64,000 nucleotides of DNA from Paenibacillus mangrovi (GTDB taxonomy: Bacteria > Bacillota > Bacilli > Paenibacillales > Paenibacillaceae). Position 1 is the stretch's first letter, and every line of letters begins with the position of its first letter. The stretch covers positions 1 through 64,000 of the forward strand of contig NZ_JALIRP010000015.1 of assembly GCF_022898935.1 (NCBI RefSeq), written 5' to 3'. The notes below the pieces were generated by a model. That model was not told the origin of the DNA, did not search any database, and worked only from the letters and a program-made list of their open reading frames with translations. Below, piece by piece: positions 35,748-42,907 of the stretch. Both the position numbers and the translations under genes were made by a program.

Positions 35748-36407
35748 ATGATTTTCAATCCGATTGATATTGATAGTTGGACCAGAAAACCTTATTTTGA
35801 ACATTATTTAAACCATGTAAGATGTACCTACAGCATGACCGCCGATATTGACATCACCTTGTTGCGGGCAGAACTGAAGTCCATGGGGATTAAGTTATAT
35901 CCAGCTTTGATCTATATGATTACGACGGTGGTTAATCGCCACTGCGAATTCCGAACTTGCTTTGATTCGGAGGGTCGGTTGGGCGTTTGGGATCGTATGT
36001 CTCCCAGCTTCACCATATTTTATGAGGAGGATAAGACTTTCTCTAGTATATGGACTCCATTCAGCGAGGAGTTTCAAACGTTTTACGATCGTTACCTTCA
36101 AGAGATAGAAACGTACAAGAATACGAAGCAGTTATTCCCTGACACGAACGAACCGCCGAACACGTTCCCAATTTCTAGCATCCCTTGGGTTAGCTTTACT
36201 GGATTTAACTTGATTGTCAACACCGGGGGAACCTATTTGCTGCCCATATTTACTATAGGAAAATACCATTGGCAGGATCAAAAGGTATTGCTGCCTTTAT
36301 CGGTGCAATTCCATCATGCAGTTTGCGACGGTTACCATGCCGGCGTGTTATTTAATGAGCTTCAAGAATTGGCGGTGGGTTGTAAGAGCTGGCTGGCAGG
36401 TAAATGA
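35748..36407 (+). CDS. cat: Type A chloramphenicol O-acetyltransferase
   Basis: This 219-residue enzyme acetylates chloramphenicol with acetyl-CoA. The catalytic signature QFHHAVCDGYHAG (residues 187-199, HHxxxDG) is intact. Other CatA landmarks are FNPIDIDSWTRKPYFEHY and ISSIPWVSFTGFN. The length is that of the usual trimer subunit. The leader peptide and attenuator indicate induction by the drug. It is flanked by direct repeats B and C, whose copy C begins a few bases after its stop codon, suggesting acquisition or relocation by recombination. Confidence 0.96.
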   Translation: MIFNPIDIDSWTRKPYFEHYLNHVRCTYSMTADIDITLLRAELKSMGIKLYPALIYMITTVVNRHCEFRTCFDSEGRLGVWDRMSPSFTIFYEEDKTFSSIWTPFSEEFQTFYDRYLQEIETYKNTKQLFPDTNEPPNTFPISSIPWVSFTGFNLIVNTGGTYLLPIFTIGKYHWQDQKVLLPLSVQFHHAVCDGYHAGVLFNELQELAVGCKSWLAGK

Positions 36408-36410
36408 TCC

Positions 36411-36552
36411 TCCGAGGCATTCCCACCGCGCTGATTGGACCCCCTACTTTCAACGTTGGAACCCTCCGAACATAGGGGTTCGTGGGGGGATAAGAAGCTG
36501 GAGCGATTAGATTTCGTATGAGGAGAACCCGATCGCGACAGGAGAAGAATAA
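36411..36552 (+). repeat. Composite repeat copy C (element X plus sulfurtransferase tail)
   Basis: The layout is the same as copy B: element X (36411-36494, with GAACCCT...AGGGGTTC dyad) followed by the sulfurtransferase tail (36495-36552, here with an in-frame TAG after SWSD... codons) ending GGAGAAGAATAA. Beyond the tail it joins a terminator hairpin rather than the flank of copies A and B. Confidence 0.8.
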
Positions 36553-36554
36553 AA

Positions 36555-36581
36555 GAAAAAAGCCCGCGCTGGACGCGGGCT
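36555..36581 (-). terminator. Intrinsic terminator of the VOC gene
   Basis: AGCCCGCG (36561-36568) pairs with CGCGGGCT (36574-36581). On the minus strand it is followed by TTTTTTCTTTT. It ends the VOC gene at 36590. Similar hairpins with a TTGGA/CTGGA loop occur at 38180 and, decayed, at about 34163. Confidence 0.85.
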
Positions 36582-36589
36582 TCTAGTCA

Positions 36590-36973
36590 TTATTCAGTTA
36601 CTTTTTCTATTACGGCAAAGTAATTTTCTTCATGATCTGCAAAATTAAATACTCTGCCGGAAGGCAAGTTTACTATTTCTCCGACTTTTACGTTTTTGTT
36701 TGATAAGTCGCCATGTAATTGGTCTAGATTTTCCGTAAAAAACATTAAAGAGGGTGTGCCGAGATTTAATCCAGGTGACATTTTAGCAACGAATTCCTTA
36801 TTATGGAGAACAATGCTTGTGTCTGCACCTTTAGGAGCAATTTCAATCCATCTAAATCCTTCACCATTATTCTCTTCTGCAATTACATGAAATCCTACTT
36901 TTTCTGTCCAAAAACCCACTGCTTCATCTTGGTTATTTACATACAACATAATTTGCCCAACTTTACTAATCAT
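36590..36973 (-). CDS. VOC/glyoxalase-bleomycin-resistance-like protein
   Basis: This 127-residue single-domain VOC protein starts ISKVGQIMLYVNNQDEAVGFWTEKVGF. It has the paired beta-alpha-beta-beta-beta modules and a C-terminal FADHEENYFAVIE that supplies a typical metal-ligand glutamate. AAAGGAG lies 9-10 bases before the ATG at 36973, so the longer in-frame extension to 37126 is rejected. It follows the ArsR-SRPBCC pair on the same strand and may share their transcript. Substrate unknown. Confidence 0.88.
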   Translation of the reverse strand: MISKVGQIMLYVNNQDEAVGFWTEKVGFHVIAEENNGEGFRWIEIAPKGADTSIVLHNKEFVAKMSPGLNLGTPSLMFFTENLDQLHGDLSNKNVKVGEIVNLPSGRVFNFADHEENYFAVIEKVTE

Positions 36974-37086
36974 TGATTTTTTCACTCCTTTGTAAAAGTA
37001 ATTACCAAACTCGATGCTCCTAATCTTTACTATAGGTGCAGGTTCCTTTACAGAACCGCCTACAACCGTCGCCCCCCCCATATTCC

Positions 37087-37602
37087 TTATATGGCCTCGT
37101 TCAGACGCTCCTCCAGACGATCCCAAGTTTCTGTGATTCCTTGTAACATCCCCATGTCCATTACGGTCTTGAGGGCCTCCGCTGATACATATTCGGAACG
37201 GCTGACCAGCTTCGTCTTGCCGCCTAGATCGATGAATTCCATCGTGGTCTCGGTCGACGGCATGGTCTCGTTCGAATTGCCCTCGGCATCCGAGAAGTAA
37301 TCGGTGTAGACGATCTTCTCCGGTTCGACAATTTCCTTATAAACGCCTTTACCCCAAGATTCCATACCGTAAAATTGACCTAGGTTCTGATCGATACACT
37401 TCATGCAGTAGTGCCAAACGCCACCCGGCCGGAAATCGACGTTGCAAACCGGAAGCTCCCAGCCTCTAGGTCCCCACCAACGCTTGAGATGCTCAGCCTC
37501 TTTAAACATCTTGAACACGAGATCACGCGGCGCGTCAAAAACGCGCTCCAGCACCAGCACCCGATCGTTCTCTACCCTCGAAACCATTTCATTGTTTGAC
37601 AT
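37087..37602 (-). CDS. SRPBCC/AHSA1-domain protein
   Basis: This 171-residue protein has the AHSA1 lipid/ligand-binding fold: RVFDAPRDLVFKMFKEAEHLKRWWGPRGW and FRPGGVWHYCMK in short blocks, ending with MLQGITETWDRLEERL. Such proteins regularly pair with an ArsR repressor, as here, where the ArsR stop lies 12 bases upstream. The pair probably senses and handles a small hydrophobic compound; none can be named. Confidence 0.9.
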   Translation of the reverse strand: MSNNEMVSRVENDRVLVLERVFDAPRDLVFKMFKEAEHLKRWWGPRGWELPVCNVDFRPGGVWHYCMKCIDQNLGQFYGMESWGKGVYKEIVEPEKIVYTDYFSDAEGNSNETMPSTETTMEFIDLGGKTKLVSRSEYVSAEALKTVMDMGMLQGITETWDRLEERLNEAI

Positions 37603-37614
37603 TGTAATTCCTCC

Positions 37615-37977
37615 TCATCCATTTGAGTGATCTTGTGATTTTTCCTTGTTTTGCAGTTCCCGTAAGTAGTCTTCCAAATTGTCGAATCTGTCTTCCATGA
37701 CGCGCTGGAAGGACTTTACCCAAGAGTCCAGCGCTTGGAAGGGCTCGGCCCGGAGCTTGTAGATCCGGCGGTTGGCTTCGGCCTTCACTTCCAAAATCCC
37801 GCTATCGCTAAGCACCTTCAAATGCTTCGAGGCTTGGGGTTGTCGAAGCCCCAGCCGGTTGGCAATTTCTCCCACAGTCATTGGACCGTCGCGCAAAAGT
37901 TCCACGATATTCATGCGATTCGGTTCGGCCAATGCACTCAGCGTCGTCATGTCCATGCCCGGATTCTTCCCCGACAT
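37615..37977 (-). CDS. ArsR-family repressor of the SRPBCC gene
   Basis: This 120-residue winged-helix protein has ALAEPNRMNIVELLRDGPMTVGEIANRLGLRQPQASKHLKVL as HTH blocks and a RRIYKLRAEPF wing, typical of AHSA1-linked ArsR proteins without metal-site cysteines. GAGG lies 8 bases before the ATG at 37977; an in-frame GTG at 37986 touches that site and is rejected. Two dyads in its promoter region are candidate operators. Confidence 0.9.
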   Translation of the reverse strand: MSGKNPGMDMTTLSALAEPNRMNIVELLRDGPMTVGEIANRLGLRQPQASKHLKVLSDSGILEVKAEANRRIYKLRAEPFQALDSWVKSFQRVMEDRFDNLEDYLRELQNKEKSQDHSNG

Positions 37978-38029
37978 GTCGCTCACCTCATTCAGTGATG
38001 TCCTATCTGGTAATCATCTACTCAATTAC

Positions 38030-38083
38030 CACGATAATCTTCGTGTTAATTATAATATACCCTATAAGGAATATTCCTGTCAA
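38030..38083 (-). promoter_or_regulatory. Promoter and candidate operators of the ArsR-SRPBCC operon
   Basis: On the minus strand TTGACA (38083-38078) and TATATT (38059-38054) are 18 bases apart. The palindrome AGGAATATTCCT (38067-38078) fills the spacer, and a second dyad CACGA-N6-TCGTG lies at 38030-38045, downstream of the -10. Either could bind the ArsR protein. Confidence 0.7.
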
Positions 38084-38179
38084 TGAATATAAAAAAATAA
38101 AATAGCACCACCGAAATAAATTGAAACTCAAACATTCATCATATTAGAGACCCAATATGCTGGGTGTACAAGACGAAGA

Positions 38180-38198
38180 GCCTGCGTTGGACGCAGGC
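38180..38198. terminator. Hairpin, possible terminator
   Basis: GCCTGCG-TTGGA-CGCAGGC is followed on the + strand by CCTTTCTTT. It resembles the 36561 hairpin in stem and loop. It is about 150 bases beyond the stalk-domain stop codon, but the T-rich side is on the + strand, so its role is unclear. Confidence 0.45.
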
Positions 38199-38346
38199 CC
38201 TTTCTTTACTAATCTCCAATATCTTCTGCGGAGTTAGGCTATTCATATCAAGCTCCCTAGCCACTAGATGGTTAGGAAGTATCGTGAAAGAACATTAGTA
38301 ATATAACAGCAACTTAAAGATTTCGGCTAGTTTTCATGGTTGACAC

Positions 38347-39153
38347 CTATTGATACCATATACCAACACCCGTATCCCCACTAGGCAAAGCGATTACTCG
38401 AACTCGATAGGTTTCATCATTGAACCATTTAACCTCCTGCTCTTCAAGATTCTTCTCTTTTCGAATATATTTCATGATATCATCGACAGTATCCGATTTG
38501 ATCTTCTGGCGGAGAATATCTTCAACCTCTTGGATTTGCATCTCATAATTACCGTTTACGCGGTCCTTTGCCAATCCTAAGATCAGCAAAGCTCTATTCT
38601 TCGTACCGTATTCATCATAGTCACCTCGGTCAATATTTAACTCCGATCCCGTAAACAGCGCTACCTTGAAACCGTACATATCCTTAATAATGACTTTATC
38701 ATCCCCTGTACTGCCTGTGTACTCTGGAGTACTGATATAGACGGTATTAATCGTCTTATCATATTTTAAAGTTGCCCCTAGACCCTCGCTAACGAATCGC
38801 AACGGAACGAAGGTACGAGTATCTTTCAGCATTGCCGTGGAATCCATACTCTGCTTCTTGCCATCCAAGTCGTACTCTTTCTTGCCAACCACTAGCGTCA
38901 TGGTCTTTTTTCCTTGCTTCAATGTCGCTGTTCTCGTCTCGTTATCCCAGCCAACCTCAGCCCCCAGCGCCTCACTTACAAACCGTATGGGTACTTGCAC
39001 CCTGTTACTGGCATCAACAAATGGCTGTGCATCAGGAAACAACACCCGTTCTCCATCAACCACCACCCTCAATGGCAGTGCCGCATACGTGAGTGTTGGA
39101 ACTAGCAAGTAGATCAGCAAAAATAGCGTAAATGTGATTTTTAATTTTTTCAT
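38347..39153 (-). CDS. Secreted protein with copper-amine-oxidase-N (stalk) domain
   Basis: This 268-residue protein has a signal peptide (MKKLKITFTLFLLIYLLVPTLTYA in pieces) and two copies of the stalk motif, VPIRFVSEALGAEVGWD and VPLRFVSEGLGATLKYD. These small beta domains are widespread in secreted Paenibacillus proteins and bind surfaces or form repeats. The C-terminal about 120 residues are an unrecognised domain. GGAGG lies 8 bases before the ATG at 39153. The 3' end of the upstream lipoprotein gene overlaps it by 98 bases. Confidence 0.85.
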   Translation of the reverse strand: MKKLKITFTLFLLIYLLVPTLTYAALPLRVVVDGERVLFPDAQPFVDASNRVQVPIRFVSEALGAEVGWDNETRTATLKQGKKTMTLVVGKKEYDLDGKKQSMDSTAMLKDTRTFVPLRFVSEGLGATLKYDKTINTVYISTPEYTGSTGDDKVIIKDMYGFKVALFTGSELNIDRGDYDEYGTKNRALLILGLAKDRVNGNYEMQIQEVEDILRQKIKSDTVDDIMKYIRKEKNLEEQEVKWFNDETYRVRVIALPSGDTGVGIWYQ

Positions 39154-39781
39154 TATAAGAACCTCCATCATTCTTTAGCTTCGTGCTCTTTACCCTTTCT
39201 TCTTTCCAAATATCAAAGCCTTTGTGCAACTCTTCATTTGTTGTTACTATTTGACCTTGCTCATCAATATCAATACCGTTCGCAGTAACCAAATTCAGTT
39301 TTCCCTGCTCATTTTCTTCATCTTTGAAATAATTAATTACGGTCATATCTGAATTTTTAGCTTCGTCAAATCGATCGTATGCACCGGGCGTAATATACCA
39401 GATGGAGATGCTGCTTCTCATGTATTTATGGTCTGCCAGCTTCTGTGCGAATGCTTTATATTTATCAATCTCAGCTTGTTCATCCATGTCGCCGTTACTG
39501 TTGATGAAGCGTTCACAATTTAAATACACCTGCACCAGCTGCCAATTCATCGGATATAACTTCAGAAACTGTTCATAGGACATATTGGTATCCGAATGTT
39601 CTGGATATGTCATACCTGTATCATTGGACACCTCGACCCTGCTCTCTCCCCAGATGCTGTTCGCCATTTCTGTAATTGGCTGTACAGCCGCTTTCTCATC
39701 CTTCGATTCACAACCTATCATGCTGAATATTGATAAGAACCCGATTAGGGCCAACACCGCCATCTTCGAAGAACACTTCAA
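39056..39781 (-). CDS. Lipoprotein of unknown function
   Basis: This 241-residue protein has a lipobox IFSMIGCES (Cys24) and no recognised domain. It contains WYITPGAYDRFDEAKN and GIDIDEQGQIVTTNEELHKGF. A TTG at 39781 is the start, with AGGAG 7 bases upstream. The reading frame runs 98 bases into the stalk-domain gene and ends there in low-complexity GTAIEGGG. Either this is a real long overlap or a frameshift has extended the original end (a stop would be expected near 39160). Confidence 0.72.
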   Translation of the reverse strand: MKCSSKMAVLALIGFLSIFSMIGCESKDEKAAVQPITEMANSIWGESRVEVSNDTGMTYPEHSDTNMSYEQFLKLYPMNWQLVQVYLNCERFINSNGDMDEQAEIDKYKAFAQKLADHKYMRSSISIWYITPGAYDRFDEAKNSDMTVINYFKDEENEQGKLNLVTANGIDIDEQGQIVTTNEELHKGFDIWKEERVKSTKLKNDGGSYNEKIKNHIYAIFADLLASSNTHVCGTAIEGGG

Positions 39782-39889
39782 ACGATCACTCCTGTTCTGT
39801 TTTGAATCTTCCTCCTTACTTTGAAGCCCGGGTGAAATAATATTTAATTGTATATTTCACCCGCTTTCAATTGATTCCTCTATCTATAC

Positions 39890-39932
39890 AAAAAAACGCA
39901 TGGCCACCTTACTTTTGTAAGATAACCATGCG
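39890..39932 (-). terminator. Terminator-like hairpin in the leader of the lipoprotein gene
   Basis: CGCATGG (39897-39903) pairs with CCATGCG (39926-39932), with an inner CTTAC/GTAAG pair. On the minus strand it ends in TTTTTTT. No minus-strand gene lies upstream for it to terminate, and the lipoprotein gene starts about 110 bases downstream, so it may act as an attenuator or limit antisense transcription. Confidence 0.6.
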
Positions 39933-40168
39933 GATGCTAAATTTATTAGAGATGGTTCGGGCTAGCCATTACAGATTTAAAACGCACGATGAAACCTCAG
40001 CCAGAGATAATTTATCATGAATATATCTCTAATTGTAGATTATATTTTTTCCTTTTTTTACTGTTATATTTGGCACAACGGATTATTTAAATAGGATGTA
40101 CCCGCGATAAACGAGAGATTGTGAGCAGGTTTGTTATTGACAAATATTAGAAGCCAAATTACATTATT

Positions 40169-40187
40169 ATTGACTGATGCAGTCAAT
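40169..40187. promoter_or_regulatory. TetR-type operator before the hydrolase gene
   Basis: ATTGACTG-ATG-CAGTCAAT is a perfect 19-bp palindrome, 50 bases upstream of the alpha/beta-hydrolase start. The TetR gene is second in that operon, which suits autoregulation. Confidence 0.7.
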
Positions 40188-40236
40188 CAATAAATTGCTG
40201 TGATGGACTAAATATGTTATTAGGGGGACTTATGAT

Positions 40237-41094
40237 ATGGCTAAAGCAATAACAGAGGCCAAAATGGATCAATTCACCCGTTCAACAGTTACTTCTCAAG
40301 ACGGAACGACGATCGGTTATCGAAGTATTGGTAGTGGTCCCGGACTGATTGTAGTCCCCGGTGCGCTTACGACTTCAGAACAATTCACTACATTTGCCCT
40401 CCATTTCGCTGATTCACTAACTGTTCATATCATGGATCGCCGGGGACGTGGTGAGAGCGGACCTCAAGGACCGGATTATTCGGTAAACAAGGAATGCGAA
40501 GACATCACAGCGCTTCAGGAAGTTACCGGCGCCTCCTTTTTATTCGGTCACAGTTACGGAGGGCTTGCTGCTTTGGAGAATGCTTTATCGAACCATTCAT
40601 TTGTCAAAATCGCGGTCTACGAGCCTGGAGTCGTCATCCATTTAGAACCATCCGATTGGGATTGGTTAGCTGAATATGAAGAAGATATGAAAAAGAAAGA
40701 CTTTAGAGGGGCATTTACATCATTCGTACGCGGAGCGGGCCAGACGTTCTTATCGCGAGTACCCAAGTGGTTTGCAAAACTCAACTTATGCATCGGGATA
40801 CGCGGAGAGCACTGGAGCAGGATGCAGCAGCTTTTGCCTGAAAATCTGAATGAGCATAAGGAAGTACAGAGATTGTCGTCCTCTTACGGTAAATATAAGG
40901 CGATAACAGCGGACGTATTGTTAATGTCAGGAGCGAAAAGCGCGAATTCCGTGCAGCACATGATCCGAGAATTAAATCAGACGATCAAGCAGTCAAAAGT
41001 ACTCATGATTCCAGGATTACATTACCTCTCTCCCGAAAATGGCTATTCCCCTATCCAAGTGGCCCAGCCTGTTAAGGAGTTTTTTCTCAGCTAA
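40237..41094 (+). CDS. Alpha/beta hydrolase
   Basis: This 285-residue hydrolase has the nucleophile elbow GHSYGG (Ser near residue 108), an oxyanion region VVPGALTTSEQ and MDRRGRGESG, with the catalytic His probably in GLHYLSPENG. GGGGG precedes the ATG. No signal peptide. The TetR gene follows after 24 bases, so the enzyme is probably induced by its own substrate or inhibitor. Substrate unknown. Confidence 0.88.
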   Translation: MAKAITEAKMDQFTRSTVTSQDGTTIGYRSIGSGPGLIVVPGALTTSEQFTTFALHFADSLTVHIMDRRGRGESGPQGPDYSVNKECEDITALQEVTGASFLFGHSYGGLAALENALSNHSFVKIAVYEPGVVIHLEPSDWDWLAEYEEDMKKKDFRGAFTSFVRGAGQTFLSRVPKWFAKLNLCIGIRGEHWSRMQQLLPENLNEHKEVQRLSSSYGKYKAITADVLLMSGAKSANSVQHMIRELNQTIKQSKVLMIPGLHYLSPENGYSPIQVAQPVKEFFLS

Positions 41095-41118
41095 AACTAA
41101 AAAAAGGAATGAAGATCA

Positions 41119-41703
41119 TTGTCACCTTTAAGTGGAGAACATTTGAACCAAATTCGCGACGAGCGCAGAGAACAAATTATTCAAGCAGCCATTAAAGTAT
41201 TTTCGAAAAGGGGCATCATTGGAACCAAAATGAGCATGATTGCTGCCGAAGCCGGTATAAGTCACGGGCTTGTTTATCACTATTTTAAAACGAAAGACGA
41301 ACTGTTCACCTTGCTTATTCAAGGAGCTATAGAAACATCGATATCTTCCATTGAAGGTCTTAATCAAGTTTCAGGGTCGCCTATCGATAAGATAAGACTG
41401 CTGACAAAACATATTCTTGATAAAGAAAATACACCGTTCTTCATGCTGATCTATCAGGCTAACCATTCGGACGGCGTTCCTGAACAGGCACAACATCTCA
41501 TCCGGAAATATCCGCTCCAAGCCTATATCGATCGTCTGCTGCCTATCTTTAGGGATGGTCAACTGGCGGGAGAAATCGTGGAGGGGGATCTCGAAGAAAT
41601 CGTCGGCAATTATTTCTCGATTCTCTCAGGGATCATGGTGCTAGGCGAAGGCTACCGTATCCCCGAAGTTGAATTTATGATGCGGACAATAACTACAATC
41701 TAA
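41119..41703 (+). CDS. TetR-family repressor
   Basis: This 194-residue protein has the N-terminal TetR HTH: QIIQAAIKVFSKRGIIGTKMSMIAAEAGISHGLVYHYFKTKDELF in blocks, with a variable helical ligand domain after residue 60. Translation starts at TTG 41119, with AAGGA 10 bases upstream. Probable autorepressor of the hydrolase operon through the palindrome at 40169. Confidence 0.92.
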   Translation: MSPLSGEHLNQIRDERREQIIQAAIKVFSKRGIIGTKMSMIAAEAGISHGLVYHYFKTKDELFTLLIQGAIETSISSIEGLNQVSGSPIDKIRLLTKHILDKENTPFFMLIYQANHSDGVPEQAQHLIRKYPLQAYIDRLLPIFRDGQLAGEIVEGDLEEIVGNYFSILSGIMVLGEGYRIPEVEFMMRTITTI

Positions 41704-41891
41704 TAGCATCTGCCGGACAGACCGGATTGTAAATTCGAGCCAAATTTTCTCCTTGAATGGAAACTTATTCCGCTGGTTTACGTCTATATAGTGGGTAGAC
41801 AGGGAAAGAACCTTCCTGCATATATGTTGGGCTTTTTCCTTTCGCCTCATAAAAAAAACATAATTGCATACTTGAAAGGGTGTTCATCTCT

Positions 41892-42623
41892 ATGAAAAAA
41901 TTAACTGCGTTATCCTTATCCGTGGCACTATGCGCATCTTTGGCCACTGTTTCTCTCGTTCCCGCTTCCTCCATAGCACATGCTGCAGCAGCCAAAGAAT
42001 GGGTTAACATTTCAGAACAGGTCCAATACTACGGCGAAGTCAAAAACGGAGTGCCGAATGGACGAGGTACGATGCATTGGGGAGACAGCAAGCAGTATTC
42101 AGGCGAATTTGTTAATGGTAAACGCGAGGGTAATGGTAAATATATCAATGAATATGTCCAGGAAGGCGAAAAACACAAAGTGGTGTATAGCGGCACTTGG
42201 AAGCAAGATAAAATGGAAGGGCAAGGAACTCTGACATATAAAGTAACTCAGGAAGGCGACGTGGTCAGATCGAATGAAATCCAAACCGGTACGTTTAAAA
42301 ACGGGGTGCTTCAAAACGGTTATGATGTCATTCATGCCCTGGCAGATCCGGATTACAGCTTCACCTATAAAAACGGAAGCGAAAAGCTGGAAATCCTAGG
42401 GACGAATGTCGGCCTCAAAACATCGCTTAAAGAAGGTACACTATTCAGCATAGACTACCGGAATGGCTCCATCCACAAATACTACTCCGTCTTCCCGGCA
42501 GACACCAAATCCGAACAGCGCAAATTGAACGCAGATCTGAAATATTTGCGCAGCATCCAGAACAAACTGAATCCCCATCTCGATGAGTTTGAACGATTGT
42601 CCAAGCAGCTTCCGTTGAAATAA
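41892..42623 (+). CDS. Secreted MORN-repeat protein
   Basis: This 243-residue protein has a signal peptide ending near AHAAAA. It has at least three MORN repeats, visible as YYGEVKNGVPNGRGTM, YSGEFVNGKREGNGKY and YSGTWKQDKMEGQGTL. A C-terminal helical segment of about 60 residues is rich in Lys/Glu. MORN repeats bind lipids or proteins. GAAAGGG lies about 11 bases before the ATG at 41892; a GTG at 41880 lacks a site. Function unknown; a strong terminator follows. Confidence 0.85.
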   Translation: MKKLTALSLSVALCASLATVSLVPASSIAHAAAAKEWVNISEQVQYYGEVKNGVPNGRGTMHWGDSKQYSGEFVNGKREGNGKYINEYVQEGEKHKVVYSGTWKQDKMEGQGTLTYKVTQEGDVVRSNEIQTGTFKNGVLQNGYDVIHALADPDYSFTYKNGSEKLEILGTNVGLKTSLKEGTLFSIDYRNGSIHKYYSVFPADTKSEQRKLNADLKYLRSIQNKLNPHLDEFERLSKQLPLK

Positions 42624-42710
42624 CGAAGCGCAGCCATGAAGATGCTGTGAATAGTCGGGAGAAGTGAGAGAAGCTGACATCGGAATCGCATCATTTATTA
42701 GATTGAAATC

Positions 42711-42763
42711 AAACGGTATGTACCGTGTGCAATCTTGGTTGCAAACGGATGTACCGTTTTTTT
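42711..42763 (+). terminator. Intrinsic terminator after the MORN gene
   Basis: AACGGTA pairs with TACCGTT, with an inner TGCAA/TTGCA hairpin, followed by a seven-T run. It lies about 90 bases after the MORN stop codon. Confidence 0.85.
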
Positions 42764-42907
42764 ATATAGAAAAGGGAGTAATTGTAAACTGTATAAAGGA
42801 AAAAAGTAGCGATAAAAAAATGCTTTTATTATCACATAATTACGATATAATTGGTTGTGTAAGTTAATCTGACATCATGATATGCGGAAGAAGGGAAGAT
42901 AGAAAAC

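Larger units (their letters stand above)
37978..38346. other. Intergenic region between divergent promoter and stalk-protein 3' end
   Basis: This stretch contains the ArsR promoter (below) and the hairpin at 38180. No gene is seen in the remaining AT-rich part up to 38346. Confidence 0.5.
39782..40236. other. Divergent intergenic region with hairpins and a TetR operator
   Basis: No gene is seen. The region contains the minus-strand terminator-like hairpin at 39890-39932, a dyad AGAGATA...TATCTCT at 40003-40030, and the TetR-type palindrome at 40169. Confidence 0.55.

Noticed and set aside
39890..39932. T-box-like sequence (AAGGTGGCCATGCG) near the terminator
   Set aside because: The T-box must lie on the 5' side of the terminator and read close to GGGTGGNACCGCG; here it is on the 3' arm, and no stem I specifier loop is visible.
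42664..42867. Possible 67-codon gene before the AGCS symporter
   Set aside because: It runs straight through a strong terminator hairpin (42711-42763), has no ribosome-binding site and no recognisable sequence.
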